A stretch of 64,000 nucleotides of DNA from Nannobrachium achirus (GCA_963921795.1 OY997649.1:35191080-35255079), one strand, 5' to 3'. Counted from the first letter of the stretch, positions 16,491 to 48,588 are shown. Notes: generated from the letters alone by a model not told the origin. Numbers and translations: made by a program.

Positions 16491-16760
16491 CTAATCCACA
16501 GTCCCGGACTGTGGGCTTTTAATGCTGCTCTGAGGCTTACCCCCTTCCTTGACACACTGGATCGACCGCTGTGCTGTTCCCAGACTGGCCCTGTTTGCTT
16601 CCATTCTGCGTACCTCAAGGATTTCAGCTAGTTTGCGCAGAACGCAGTCGTGGCGCCATCTGTAGCGGCCCTGCGTCAAAGCTACATTACAGCCAGACAG
16701 GAAGTGATGCAAGCTTGAGTTCTGGGAGTCGCAGAGCTTGCAGGTCACCTCTGTCCCTTA
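16491..16760 (-). pseudogene. Retroelement C-terminal zinc-motif fragment
   Basis: Minus-strand frame with CKLCDSQNSSLHHFLSGCNV followed by ALTQGRYRWRHDCVLRKLAE. A C-x2-C…H…C cluster followed by 'ALTQGRYRWRHD' resembles the end of polymerase-type retroelement proteins common in fish genomes (recalled similarity, no search run). The frame is short and upstream sequence is broken by stops, so it is treated as a relic. Confidence 0.5.
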
Positions 16761-16974
16761 CCACACATGCAGATTCCAGGGACTGGGAAGGGTATCGTAT
16801 GTGGCCCTGATGAAGAAACTCAGTCTCGCTTGGGGCATCTCAATTGGTCTCCCAATTGCCAGCCTCCACCGCTCAGTTCACACAAGTGTGATTTTTTGAT
16901 GCTTTGGGTGATGTTCCCCATCCGAAACCGGCCCTGCCAGACTGCAGTTGTTGGCCTACCACAATCACACATAC

Positions 16975-17081
<107 letters not shown>

Positions 17082-17099
17082 ATCTACCAAAAATATTAC

Positions 17100-19800
17100 A
17101 ATATTACACAAGATCACTCAAAACAAGGATTTATAATAGAGAAATGTCAACCTTCAGAAGTCAGAGTTGCTTGAAGTCCATGCAGTGGGAAGTTTCCGAA
17201 GTCAGTGATGATTTGGGGTTCTATGACATCTGCAATGATTTTTTTTACACAATATTACTTTTTTTAAGATGGATCTGTATGGGCTTAATAGGATCAATTA
17301 GTGAGGGATCTCTATATATGGCCATTAATATATTAGTGAATTAACTTTCCACTTTGACTTGAATGGGAAAAATTCAAATGGTAAGACGGAAATTATTTCA
17401 CAGAATTGCATCTTTCTATCAGTTTACTCTAGTCTACTCTACCCTAGAGTCTACCCTTTCCAATGTGCAAGTCCCCTGATAGAGATGGATTGCTAAGTTG
17501 GAGCGCAACACCTACTATCAGCTACCAGTACTTATATTACCACACAGCTTGCTACTCGTGCACTGGGTTAGAGATGGCCAGGATTGAAGCCATGATCGTG
17601 TGGCATTTTCATATAGCCACCATCTTGGACATATGCAAATTGGTGTCCAGACACAGCCAATAATAAAGTTAAGTATTCCAAAATTGATTCTAATTGTCAA
17701 ACAACCTGAATAGACCCCAAGTCTGCATTTGTATTTGATTCATATTGGATTTGGCCGCTATGGTGACTCCGAAGGACACCTCGGGTAAATCATTAGAGCA
17801 TGCACTGGGCTACATCTGGGCTCCTTCACAATTGATCTTAAATCAGAATATTTCATTGTATTCCCCATATATGAAATATTATATAATACATAAAAAAGGA
17901 CATTTCAGTACATTTTCTACGTTTAGTTCTGTGCTGGGGGGATGCCTGTTAGGCAGATCTTTATGCCCATACATGGTGTTCCGTGTCCAGGCCAGTCTGT
18001 GATGTCAGTACTATGATGTCAGAGTATGACGTCAGACCGAGTATGACCTGATGTCAGTATGCAGACATGCGGTTACCATGGCGGCAAACTGTGTAATATC
18101 ACTGATGTCAGCATGCAGATGTTCAGATGGACGGAGGGACAGACATTTGCTAAATTAATAGTTAGATATGTGATTTATTATATTTCAGCATAGTGGTGGC
18201 CGCCATCTTTAAATGGCCCATTTTGAGGGCTTAGCAGCCATTTTTTAGCTTGACATACAGCAGATTTGGATTCAGCACAACTTAATACCCCTAAAAAACA
18301 TGTAGGCCTACCTGTAGGCCTAACACAATTTGCCTTCGGGGTTAAGATTTTTGGAAAACTGACCTGGTCTAATTTGTCTGAATCGATTCTTTTTATAAAG
18401 GTCACAGTCATTAGAAAATGATGTTTGTTCATAGCTTGAGCAGCTGCTCTCACTCAATTTGCAAACTTCCGGTTCAGAGATTTGTCACTTTATAGTTTAG
18501 AAGCTCCTCCCGAGCTGCCATTGGACTCGCCCCATGAAGTGAACGTAGGTGGCATAACTCTCCGTTCTAGGGCTCTGGTCTTAACTATCTATTAAATCAT
18601 TATAAGAATATGAGACAGATAATTAGGCTTTTTGCAAGTATAGGCCTACTTCTTATGAATGGTGAGACGACTGCACAGTGAAGAATGAAGATGGTAAGAG
18701 GAAATGAGTTTTGCCTGGAAGTTGCAGCAATGGCATACCTGACTTGCATGGTTAATTAGATTAAGAATAAAACACAAGTTAAAGAAAACATGTCTCTGAA
18801 CACATACTATTAAAAAAATAGAATAAATGGTTAACACAACCCTTTTATTTAATTTAGAATAAGCGGAATGCCGCCAACGGGGTCCATTGTTCCGGTGCGC
18901 ATATTTCTTTTGAAGTGAAATTGTGGCTTATAGGTTTGAGATTGAATCAAATAAACACCATCAATAGTTGACAGACATCTCCAAGTTATTAACTTTGCAT
19001 TTTTGTCTCAATTGAGCAACTATTTGTTTAGTAGGCTAATGGAGTAAAATGTAAAAAAACAAAAACAAAAAAAAAACAAACCCCGGTCTCCATGTCTCCA
19101 CCATGGTCTCCACTAGTAAAGTTAATGGGACCCCAACTTTCAGCAGCTGTCAAAAATTCCCAAAGGGAAATTGAATTTCAAACTTTGGTAGATCACCTTT
19201 ACAAACACATTGATGAAGAATTTAATTGGTAAGGAATTAATTCCCAAATGTTATTAATATCAAGAAGAACATATTTCTCCTCTCCTTGTCCCGACGTTTA
19301 GCAGAGACTTTAAAGGCCAGATGACTGTCTTTAGCTCCAACACGTCCCTCAGAAGTCAGACTTAAAAGCTAAAAGGTCACTTGCCCTCGCTGGTTTAGCA
19401 AGCACTGATTAACACACCACTTGTAGAATATCACGGTTTGCAACGTCTGGCTGACGTTCAGTCTTCGTCTACACTACAGGTATGAAACTTCACAGTGCAG
19501 TTGAGTTAGTATTAAACAACCAATTAATGAATATTTTGATGATTCCCTTGTACTCTATGCCACTCCTCTGAGCTTTCAATGGTTACTGCAGTCACATGAA
19601 TTGCTTGCATTAGAGTTCCCCTGTAACAGATGTAGGCCTACCAATGATGTAAAGGGCCCCCCATACCTTGGAAAGTATCAATTATCTTGGGACAATAACC
19701 CCTGCCCTCTGTTGCAATTATAAAACATGCAATGGGTACATGCACTGTTAAACAGAGACACAAACAGGCCAGGCCACTGTACACATTATTCATGTAACAA
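17100..19800. other. Gene-free stretch with old repeat fragments
   Basis: No convincing exon. At 18.0-18.15 kb there are short direct repeats around TGATGTCAGTATGCAGA, similar in style to the end of the 34.1-34.56 kb repeat. The remainder is AT-rich and unrecognised. Confidence 0.45.
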
Positions 19801-19809
19801 CTGTGCAGC

Positions 19810-20625
19810 ATCTGTGGTGGGAAAAGTACTCAAATGTTTTACGTAAGTAAAAGTATCAATACTGCATAGAAATAGGCTACACTGTTACAAGTAAAAGTCC
19901 AGAATTCAAAATGTACTTGAGTAAAAGTACAAAGGTATTGGCATCAAAATGTACTTAAAGTACCAAAAGTAAAAGTACTCATCATCATTCACAATGTCCT
20001 ATTTCAAATGTATAAAAATCTTTTGAAAATAGCAGCAACAAGCTCACAATGGTCGACGCATTGTGAGCTTGTAGATCGTATTTTCAAAGGGCAAAATGTA
20101 TATAGGGCTGACGTAGAGTTCTCAAATTCTGCCCGAACCCGACAATACCCGAACCCGACATTTAGGGTAGGGTAGGGCCTAAAATGTATGCTAATTAGTC
20201 GGGCCGGGTAGGGCCTCGGGCTCAATGAAAAAAGATTTATTTTTAATTTTTTTATTACCATTACTCTGTGATAGAGTAATGAGAACTCGACCATACCCGA
20301 ACCCGACCCGACATTTAGGGTAGGGTTACTAGGGTAGGGCCTAAAATGTATTCTATCTAGTCGGGCCGGGTAGGGCCTCGGGCCGACCTAATTAGGGCCC
20401 AGTTAGGGCCGGGCCTTAATTTTCAGGCCCGTTGAGAACTCGAGGCTAACGTGGTTAATGTATGTTTTACTTTTGTAATAATAATCAAAATCAATAAAGT
20501 AACTAGTGACTAAAGATTTTAAATAAATGTAGTGGAGTAGAAGTAAAATTATTGGAAATTGGAAATTCTCAAGTAAAGTAATAGGCTACCTAAAAATTGA
20601 ACTTTAGTAGAGTACTTAAGTTACC
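19810..20625. mobile_element. GTAAAAGTACT-rich small element, copy 1, with nested insert
   Basis: Begins near GTGGGAAAAGTACTCAAATG and ends near AGTAGAGTACTTAAG. The body (CCAGAATTCAAAATGTACTT, AAGTACCAAAAGTAAAAGTA) is clearly shared with 42825-43155. It carries a hairpin-module copy at 20022-20088 after CTTTTGAAAATAGC, at the same relative position as in the second copy. A second repeat (about 20113-20445, ends GAGTTCTCAA and TTGAGAACTC) interrupts it. Confidence 0.7.
20113..20445. mobile_element. Nested repeat with GAGTTCTCAA / TTGAGAACTC ends
   Basis: Inverted ends of about 10 bp bound two internal copies of a block containing GGGTAGGGCCTAAAATGTAT and TCGGGCCGGGTAGGGCCTCG. It is GC-rich compared with its host repeat. 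No coding frame. It resembles a non-autonomous hAT-type element, but the target duplication could not be read because of host-repeat decay. Confidence 0.55.
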
Positions 20626-21768
20626 AATGTAGGTCTACTTAGTTACTTTACAACACGTGCTCAGCATACATGCTGTTGGTTGTGCACCCCCCCCCCCCCC
20701 CCCATGCAGATTGAATGATTGAGTGGACTAAGTACAGAGAGAGATGGGGGTCATTCTTCTTTTGAACAGCAGAGGGTACAGTGAGTAGATGACTGTCGTA
20801 CAACACACTTGAGATCTTAACATAAGCAAAATATTCCTTACTCAAAAATCATCATCAACTTCACCATTCCATTTCAGTCACTGAATCATCCCTGTATGCT
20901 TATGAAACACACATACTTAAAGTCAGCATTTCAATTAAAGCAAGCAGTCTAAAAGGAATGTGAGATTGTAAGCCTTGTATGACCTTATTACAGGGATACG
21001 AACATATACTTATAGGGATATAACATATACTTACTTAGGCCTTCTTATTCCTTTCGGAACATAGGCCACTGATGAATTGTATCCACCCTCATTACAGTAT
21101 ATTGGGTCATCCTCTCAAGCCGTTCCCATGCACGTCAGTCCTTTCTTCTGCTTTTTTCTTGAGTTTCTGGTTTGTGCTCCTTCTCCAGGTGTTTTGGGGT
21201 CTTCCTCTGCCCCAAATGGCTAAAATGGGGGTAGAACTGAAGAACATAGAACTGTTTTAATTTTACTAGATTACTTCTAAATGTTGTGTATCCTTTTAAG
21301 AGCTTGTCCTCTTATCACCCAGCACACCCACCCCACTCTGAAAATGTGATAGGCTGCAACGCTACATTACATTTGTTACTATTCCCCTATGCTTATAAAC
21401 TGCTTTATGAGGTAGGTATCACATCTATAATGTGAAGTTTATACTGTATATATTGTACAGTATGCATTCTAACTGACATTTGGCATGAAAGGTTGTAATG
21501 AAGATACCTAAAGAGTAGTTTGGGAATCTACAGCACATATACACTTTACAGTATAATCCTACGCAAGAAAATTCACCCAAACAGGTTTACAGTACAATCT
21601 ATGCATAATACGCAGGCTGGCTGATACGCAGGCATTCGGACCATGCAGGCAGTGCAGTGGGGGGCAGCCAGTCTTTGATCAGGCTTAACTCGCATCTGAA
21701 GGCGAGGCTGAAAAGGAGCTGAGCAGAAGGCAGCCTCTAGAAGTGAGTGTTTTTATGTATGTGTGAGC

Positions 21769-21770
<2 letters not shown>
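20626..21770. other. Intergenic DNA before the presumed aifm3 promoter region
   Basis: Contains a C-run at about 20688-20703 and otherwise unremarkable sequence. Short open frames here have no family features. Confidence 0.4.

Positions 21771-21829
<59 letters not shown>
21771..21829. repeat. (GA)n tract
   Basis: About 30 uninterrupted GA units on the plus strand, with a second impure GA-rich block at 21979-22016. It could be part of a 5' UTR or promoter. Confidence 0.9.
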
Positions 21830-21832
<3 letters not shown>

Positions 21833-22306
21833 ACATTGAAGAGGAGTGGGAGGAAGAGAGCAGAGAACGGTGAGAATTCGTGCTGCGTTAGCATCCCCAC
21901 AGCAACTCCATCAATACTGCATACAGCTGAGACACTGGCAAGGGTCCCTGGTGCTGCATTTGCAGGCTTGACCACTGAAAGAGGGAGAGAGAGAGAAAGA
22001 GAGAGAGGGGGAGAGAGCAACTTCCCACGGCCAGTCCTTCTGTCTGAAGGGGTGTTCTCCGAGGGACAGCGCACTCATCAGAGCCCTTCTGCTGCATCAA
22101 GCAGGAGAGGAGGAGGCTGGAGGAGGGTGGAAGAGGGTGCAGCGGGAGACACAGAGTGGGAATACTCCTATCAGAGAGAACCAATCCCGGAGAGGGACAG
22201 GATTCTTGGGGGACTGGAGTGCTAGAATGCTGCCATACTCTGCAGGATAAGCTGAACACGGGGTAGTCTGTCAGCAACTCAGTGCACCTGCTACACACAG
22301 GCTTTG
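21830..22306 (+). promoter_or_regulatory. Candidate 5' untranslated exon and promoter region of aifm3
   Basis: GC-richer than its surroundings, and the end at about 22306 reads CAGGCTTTG followed by GTAAGC, a good splice donor. A second possible noncoding exon is 27539-27585 (after TTCATACAG, ending CCTGCAG before GTACTC), just upstream of the coding start. This arrangement is inferred from splice-like sites only. Confidence 0.3.
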
Positions 22307-22854
22307 GTAAGCTGTTTTACTGCTTTATGGTCTGTGCAGTATTCATTTGTTAATAAGATTTGTTTGATCAGTTTCTGATGTCCAGGGGGATGAGGGGGGT
22401 ATGTCATTATGTCTTAATGACTCAATGTGGAATTTGTTTTCCCGTCTTGGACTTGGAGCCTTAGGGACACAAATATTAGTTCTCTGGAAGTTACTCGCTT
22501 AAAGCTTACATACAATAATAGTACAGTACTGTACAGTATGTAATCAGACCTACTGTGAGAATGATGTGCTGTGGTGCAGTGTTTTCACTGGATCCACACT
22601 CATTCAGTACACTAATACACACAGAGCTCTTAGAAAAGTAGAAAACATGGATATTCTGCTACAAACATCGGAAAAGTACATATGTTTAATTAGGCACAAC
22701 ACAAATTCTGTATATAACTGGAAAGCTACACGTGATCTGATCACCCTGACAACTGTTTAAATTACGTTTTGGCTCAAATCTTAAGCTCCATTCTACTCTA
22801 TTGATTTAGACAATATATGCTTGTATGTGCATGTGCATCATTCTCTACACATTT

Positions 22855-23024
<170 letters not shown>

Positions 23025-23626
23025 CTGTGCATGTGTGAGAGAGTGTGTGACTGTCTGTGACTGTGTGTGCGAGTGAGTGCGTGCATGTGTACGCGTGCGC
23101 ACACGCATGCTGAGAGACTGGTCAATACGAGAGTTGTTTTTGCCTATGGAGGCACTGTGCCCTGTAGGAGTGGACACCCCTCTGTAACATGCAATCCTGG
23201 TTTTCCATGACATCATGGAGGCTATTGCTGAAAGCAACACCAACATGACCTGATACAGGCCTATAGTGCTTCCACCATGCCATTGTTCACCAGCTTTAAC
23301 TCTACAGCACATGTGTGTCTTTGTTCACTAAAGCATTTTACAAGACAAATTAGAGCAACTCATGCCACACAATTCAACACACACCCACTGGCGCTACAAT
23401 GCCAAACCTGTCTTTGTGGGTGACATAGTAAGCAAGGGTACTTGAAAGTATAGTCTTTCACTTTCTTCAGCCACATGGCATGTCCACTCACTCGGTTAGA
23501 ATTTGAATTCCATAACAAGCTAAACTACATGACCTCTGAAACCTGATCATGGTGAAAAGTACATGAGAAATTACATTCCAGTCTATTCAGTTTGCAACAC
23601 GGATTGTTTAGAAGTCTACTGTAAAT

Positions 23627-23936
23627 CAGTGGTTCCCAAACCTTTTAGCGTCGAGACCCAAAAGAGAGATTAGACGTTTGCCATGTTTACCCAAAGTAGT
23701 GAAAACAGCAGATCTACAAGCTTACAGCGCGTCGCTTCATGCCACGTTGTGAACTTGTAGATCCGCTATTTTCAATACTTCTTAAACATTTGTTTTCTAA
23801 TTTATAGAATTTCTTTGGTTTTTCTTTTATTTCATTATGAAATTACTGAAAAAAGTAATTGGATTTTGTTTTTAATTCATGAATTCATTGGAAATGTTTT
23901 GAAATAATACATAAAACAAACGTTTGAGAACCAGTG
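23627..23936. mobile_element. hAT-like small element carrying the hairpin module
   Basis: Starts CAGTGGTTCCCAAACC and ends GTTTGAGAACCAGTG, imperfect inverted ends close to those at 45727 and 46576. The hairpin at 23700-23776 is central. Flanks read GTCTACTGTAAAT on the left and GTCTACTCTAAAT on the right, a 13-bp near-repeat rather than a clean 8-bp duplication, so the exact right end is uncertain. Confidence 0.7.
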
Positions 23937-24367
23937 GTCTACTCTAAATTATACTGCATGGGAGTATAATTAATGGTCTTAATGGTCTCATATCTCATGC
24001 TACTGTTTCTTAATGGGGAATCTGATTAGCCTCAATCCAGTGTTTATTCGTTCTAAGAATGGTAGTAGTAACGATAAAATACAGAAGTCACTCAGAAGGT
24101 TCTTTAGTGATCATCTCTATTTCATCACTCGCTTTGATGTTGCTCCTTTTTATTTTGGTAGTTCTTTTGGATAGGTATATCAATTCTAAGAGACATTTCC
24201 AAGTAGTGTTTAAGTTTGTAAATATCTGGTGCTCTACAGGATGACTTTTGCTCGTGAACTGGGTGACGAAATCCAGGTTGTGATTCCCAGGGCTTATCTT
24301 GGACAGGTATTTCACAAACCTGGAGTGCTTGCTCACTGTCAGTGAGGTAAGGAGGTGTGGTCAAATA

Positions 24368-24561
24368 TTAACCACTTGAACCCCAGTATCTATATTCTGA
24401 GGGGAACATTAGCTAGAAATAGCAGATCTACAAGCTCACAGTTTGAGCTTACAGGTCATCTATTTTTGGCAAAGACATTTGGTGCAGAGGGAAAAAAGTG
24501 GTCCAAGTACAGAGCGTGGTCTTTATCAGCGGAGGATCAAAGCGACAGCCATAATTGTTAA
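24368..24561 (+). mobile_element. TTAA-bordered small element with hairpin module
   Basis: 194 bp between two TTAA tetramers. The left end reads TTAACCACTTGAACCCCAG, then the hairpin (24415-24475), then GGTGCAG and CCAAGTACAGAGC before a degraded right end. Length and internal words match the copy at 36994-37180. No ORF. Confidence 0.7.
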
Positions 24562-26321
24562 CCATATAGCTAAACATGACCAGAGCCGGTCAAGTGTGTT
24601 AGGACATTAGGTCATTAAGAGACAAATGATGAACCAGTCCCTAACTGGTAGCACCTACTTTCTTCAGACTCTAGTTCTCTCTTTGCAAGTGCAGTGTTTA
24701 TAAAGCAGCATATAGCCTACAGTAATTAACAGGAAGTAATTGAGCGGTTATTGTTTTACAATGATGATGCAGTATGTTCATCTACCCCTGTATCTCTGAT
24801 ATCAATAGTTCAGGTGTGATTACATGTTAGTTAGTGGTGTGATAGGCATATGGGACATCTGTGGCATTGTAATCATGTTACTTACAGTCCATTTATTTTA
24901 GGAAGCAAAGGTGTGCTGTTTTAAGGGGAGGGGATCTTTGTGGCATTAATAAATGAATACGTCTTTGATGAGTGACAGGTCATGCCCTTGTGTGGTGTGC
25001 TCAACTATGCAGATTAATGTCCTTTTGCTGTCATGAAATGAGTCTAAATCTTGAATACGTTTCTGTACTGTACGCATGGATGCAACGTGTTTTGGTCTCT
25101 TGAATGACAGACATGGTCATCAGATTAGGCCTAATAGTAAATGTTCTGTATTCAACGATTTTTCCCTCTTATAGATCAGCCGCTCTCCGCCAACTAACTA
25201 ACTACCAGCTGCAGTTGTTAATTCTCCCTACATTCCAGTAACAGGTATTACATTTGTGGAGAAGTGAGTGAAACTGACAGCTTGTTTGCAGGAAGGATTA
25301 TTAGCACTGCTTGGGGACAGGCCCAACAGTGAGCGACTAGGATCTGCGTCATACAGTATGTTGACGACCAAATCTGCTTAACCTACTTTAGGTTTGCACA
25401 AAATATCGTACAAATAAACTAAACGAAACAAACCTAAAGTAAACAATTTGTTGTTCATTACATTTTGATTTATAAGTTATTTAAGTTGCAATATGTGCGA
25501 CAGAATCTTTGTAGAAAAGGCCAAGCTTTGAATTATATTACTCTCATGAAATGGATATTTTTTTGCCAGGTTTTACCAGGCTTTGCTTACTACATCAGGA
25601 TTCATGGTTACCATGGAGATTAAGTTGAATGTATCACAACAACTTCTGCTTGTGTAGGAAAACAGGTGCCCAGTGGGCACTGCCCGCATTCTACCAAATA
25701 TTGTTTTCCAGTTGATAATACTATCCTGTTGACAGTTTATTTGAGTCATAAATAATGATTTGATGTTTGCCTATAAACATCTTAGATTAAATCAAAAGAA
25801 GATTAGCAACATGTTCATTATATTTTCAGGTTCTTCCCAAACAGATCTTTAGACACACTTTAGATCTTTCCACTTCTCTTTTGGTCTCTCTGGAACTTTA
25901 CTAGTACTAACTAATGTCCTATTCAACAGTGCAGTTGTGGACAACTTTGAGGGCATGAGATGTGCTTTGAATATCAAGTAGTCTCTTTAGTTGTAATTTT
26001 CCAAAGAATAGTTTGGTAATGAATTATACCATGAGGAGTATTACACTGCATCTGTTGAAATTCATATCAACCACTGCATTGTGAGTAAAAACTTTGTATG
26101 TGGGTGAAAATACCAGGAGTGTTGGCAGAAATGCGTAGGCAACAAAACAAGGGTGATTTTGAAACTGAAGGGGCCCCTGTTTCCCTTCAATACACAGTGT
26201 GACAAGAAAGTTAATAGGTGTCTGAGGGCTGTTAATATTTAACAGTTAGCCATGAAAGATGCATTAAGAAAGCCAACAATGTGTGTGGAAATGTTGCTAA
26301 TTAACACAATTACTTCCTTTT

Positions 26322-26407
26322 TAACACACACACATGCGCGTGTGTGCGTGCGTGCGTGCGTGCGTGTGTGTGTGTGTGTGTGTTTGTGTATGTGTGTGCG
26401 TGCGTGC

Positions 26408-26480
<73 letters not shown>

Positions 26481-26490
26481 CACGCGCAGG
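26322..26490. repeat. Compound (GT)n / GCGT microsatellite
   Basis: GCGT units, GT run, TTTGTGTAT break, GCGT again and a longer GT run, closing with GTGCACGCGC. Confidence 0.95.
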
Positions 26491-26649
26491 AGAGATTTAT
26501 AGAATACCTCCACAGAGCTCTGTAGTAACCTGACTCAGAACAATATCTTGAATGGTTGATTATGGCATTCAGGGAAATAAAACACTCTTGGCTCTTTGCT
26601 GCAAATAGTGAGGTGAATGCTAACATTCTCCCTGATATAAGTAATAAGG

Positions 26650-27062
26650 ATATGGCCATAATAATAGCACCACCAGTAAGACTCCCTAATCGGGAGATAA
26701 GTGACCACCAGGTCGCATACACAAACTCCAGATCCATGTTGATGACATGACTTAGAGATGCTGTGTACCGCTTTGCGTGATTTTAGGGCAAAATCTGTAG
26801 GAGCAGTGTCCAAAAATGTGTTTTGCAAAAACCGGCCTCATGGTGGCCTAAAGTGACAAATGAGAGAGGCTAGAGGTTGTGCTTTGCCAGCCAAGGAGTG
26901 TGTATGCAAAGTTTGACATGGATAGGAACAACGGTGCCGGAGATAAGAGTAGGGCCAAAAGTGTGACATGACGTGACGGACAGACGGAGGGACAGACAGC
27001 CGGTGGAGGTTTTCATAGTACATAGTAATATAATTGCGACCTAACGGTCGCAATTATATTAA
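26650..27062. repeat. Dispersed repeat ending in a 36-bp palindrome
   Basis: Contains ACTCCCTAATCGGGAG near 26680 (shared with 36825), GACGGACAGACGGAGGGACA near 26976, and ends in a near-perfect palindrome at 27025-27062 built on TAATATAATTGCGACC. Related words occur at 18.13, 27.34 and 31.2-31.44 kb. No coding frame. Confidence 0.6.
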
Positions 27063-27713
27063 CAGCCCATCTAACCCACTACCATCCGCACAAAAGGCCT
27101 GTGCTCTAACCACTACACATATACTGTATATATACAAGTAAGACGCCTTAAGGACGAGAAGCGTGGGGAAGCGTGGGGAAACAACACACTTATTAAAAAA
27201 TAGTCAATGTAAATCTGGCAATGTACAGATTTACATTGCCAGTGTGTGTGTGACACTGTGTGTGAGTGCCGTTACAGGCAAGCATTACAGGCAAGAGTAA
27301 CAGCATGACACAATTGCTGCAGGTTTTCACAATAACTGCTCCCTGCGGTCACAATTATACTGTATATACTGTATATAGGGCTGATATAGAATGTGCTCTT
27401 TCTATAAATGCACAGATTCTCTCTGTACGTCTGTAGTTCACATATCTCAAGAACCGTTCGACCGACGACTTCAAATTCAGTCTGACGGTATACATACAGT
27501 ATATATAATATGTCTGTCTCTAACACCTGTTCATACAGGTTATGTGGACAAGCTGACGTGTGCGATGGCCAGACTGGACCTGCAGGTACTCATACCCCCC
27601 CTCAAGCGTTATCGTTACCTCCCAACCAAGCAGCCCAGCAGAGGGATCTGACCACTTCTCCTCTCCCTGGGTTTCCCTCAGCCAGGTCTCCTGGCTCAAC
27701 CCTGGGTCCCACC

Positions 27714-46235
<18,522 letters not shown>

Positions 46236-46575
46236 GTTCCCACCTGAAGACCTCAGTGCTGTCGAGGTCTATACTGGACACTTAACTACGGACACTTTAA
46301 GGCTAATTTATGCTTCAGTGAAAAAGTGACATGACGCGTCGCTCAACAAATGTCATTTGTGCGAAGCACTTTTCTTTCTCGGCGAAGCTGAGCTTAGCCT
46401 TCATGGTGCTGAGATACCGAGCAGCTATCCTGTTCTGGACAGGCATACAGTATGAACTCTGAGGACACCCTGTGCAGTGGGTCTGTTTGAGACACGCTCA
46501 GCTGAAGACAAGACTGAGACCGAGGGTGAATTTGTTTCTAAGAGACATTTAAGGGTGATGGTAAGTTATCTTACA

Positions 46576-47023
46576 CAGTGGTTCTCAACCTGTGGGTCGG
46601 GACCCCCAGGGGGGTCCCCACATTATTTTTGGGGGGTCCTCAGATGATTAACTTAATGTGGAACACCGTTTTCTCTCTCAACAGTAAACAAACCAACATA
46701 AAGTTTAAGTGTATAGACTAGAAGGTATATGCACATTTCTACAGTGATAATTTCAGGACCTTTTTAATACCTCTAAAATGACAAATTAAACATTGGCCCA
46801 ATTGTCAAATATTGGAAGCAGAAATTGTGAAAATAGCCGATCTACATGCTCACAACGCCTCGCAACGCTAGGCGTTGTGAGCATGTAGATCGGCCATTTT
46901 CACAATAGAACCGTGTTCTACAAAATGTAATTCCTCAACTATTAGTGCTCGTCAGGGTGGAGGGTCCCCAGTTAAAATATGATTATTTTGGGGGTCGTGT
47001 CCTGAAAAGGTTGAGAACCACTG
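46576..47023. mobile_element. hAT-type non-autonomous element, copy B, with hairpin
   Basis: Same ends as copy A with exact 8-bp duplication ATCTTACA (46568-46575, 47024-47031). The hairpin at 46829-46904 is nearly perfect (arms CCGATCTACATGCTCACAAC and complement). Lies 341 bp after the aifm3 stop and may be within its 3' UTR. Confidence 0.93.
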
Positions 47024-47807
47024 ATCTTACACATCGTTGCTTGTCCGGTGGAAACCTCATATGTCCCAAAACTGTTACTTACCAGAATTCAAAAATAGCC
47101 AAAATAGCAGATCTACAAGCTCAAAACATGTTATTCTTGCCACTTTTATGTTTTCGCTTATGAAAAAGTTAAATATGGAGATAAGAGGTTTCTGCCCCAC
47201 TGCAACGACATAACATGAGCCATACACAGTTTTTAATACTCAAATACTGTGATGGCAGGTTTCTTGTCATAATATTCTGTTATATTATGTTTCACAACAA
47301 GCAATACTGGATTCAGCCTCTGTGCTCCTGCATGATCTACCTGTACACTTTGCAAAAAGCCAAGGATGGGCATTGGCTTATTTTCCTTCCTTTTTTTCCC
47401 TTTTTGTATAAGCAACATTGTAAATAGATATAATCCTGAATGCACTGTAGCAAAATACGAACATACAATTTGAACAGAATTAGTTTACTTTAAGTTTTGA
47501 ATAACATTTATTTGTATGCTCATGTGGGTTTTAAAAAAAGTCCTTATTATCTGCATGGCAACAGATATAATACAGGACATCTGAAGTGGGGAAACCCCAA
47601 CATAGACATTGGTACATATTTTAATAATTAAATGCATCACTGAACAAAGCTTCAACTTTTAACATGATAAACAGAATAATCATAAGGTGCAGATGCTGGA
47701 ATGCCCCTTTCACTACTTGCCAAATCACACACATTCACGCACCCACACACGCACGTACATGGGCACAGATAGTGTATACACGCAGCTTTAAACCTAAACA
47801 TTTCCAT

Positions 47808-47928
47808 TTAACCACTTTAACCCTAGCATCACAATTTTGGGCAATATACACATATTCTCAAATGTTTTTGGTAATAAAAATAATTGAACATTTGTGAACA
47901 TAATTGAAAATAGGGCTTAAGTGGTTAA
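47808..47928. mobile_element. Short TTAA-bordered element without the hairpin
   Basis: TTAACCACTTTAACCCTAGC at left and CTTAAGTGGTTAA at right, 121 bp, with AATTGAAAATAGGG near the right end. It looks like an internally deleted member of the 24368/36994 family. Confidence 0.65.
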
Positions 47929-48067
47929 GGGTTGCAACATACCTCTTTTTATTGGTGACCTATGTTGCCTTGCTAGTAGATTGCACAAATTAAATTCTAC
48001 TGTAAGCATACTTTGATTATATGTTAGTACTTGGATAATGGAAGTATGTATATATATTTTCTAACAA

Positions 48068-48402
48068 TTAGATGTTGCTTCTTTGGATGAAACTCATTAG
48101 TTGCTGAAGGTTATTTTTGATAGCCATCATCTCCATAGGGATGTTCTTTGTTACTAACTCAGGGAACTGAGGTTTGTGGCCTGGGGATATCGGGGGTTGG
48201 TCTTTTTTGAAAAAGATTATTAATTTGTTGCTTTTTATATCTATGCCAATTATTGCATTTTCACTGGTTTTCTCATTTTCATTCAAAATAGCTTGCAATG
48301 TGCTTAGAGGTATACAATAAGCTTGATTCCATCTCTTTGGTACATTGAAGATTCCAAAACACTTGAGACTTGAGCCTGATTTAGAATTTTGTCATGCAAC
48401 AG
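48068..48402 (-). CDS. Unrecognised ORF, possible terminal exon
   Basis: Open for about 110 codons, ending MSFIQRSNI before the stop. Upstream CTAAATCAG followed by GCTCAAGT could be a splice acceptor. The residues look protein-like (KCFGIFNVPKRWNQAYCI, ENAIIGIDIKSNKLIIFFKK, KPQFPELVTKNIP) with mixed hydrophobic and charged content and no repeat bias. I do not recognise a family, no partner exon was found on the minus strand nearby, and there is no good start codon except an internal Met. It could be a real last exon, a pseudogene or chance. Confidence 0.3.
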
Positions 48403-48588
48403 CATTGCTCTCCATTAGGTGTTATTTTCAGTGAGCTACACCCCTGTACAATGTATGAATTATGCTTAAGATATAAGTCAAACATTTTAAAAAGCATTGT
48501 TCTTCCTACAGAGAGGCTTGGAATGGTATTTTTATAACTAAAACTTTGAAATAAAAGTCTTCAAGAATGACATAAGTGTCTTGTTTCA

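Larger units (their letters stand above)
23023..27538. other. Long gene-free stretch (upstream or 5' intron of aifm3)
   Basis: No coding exon recognised. Holds the separately listed elements at 23.63, 24.37, 26.33 and 26.7 kb. If the 22.3-kb noncoding exon is real, this is an intron. The 24.6-26.2 kb part shows nothing recognisable. Confidence 0.45.

Noticed and set aside
21836..22225. 129-codon frame over the GA-rich block
   Set aside because: Driven by GA repeats (RERERE); better explained as an untranslated exon or promoter.
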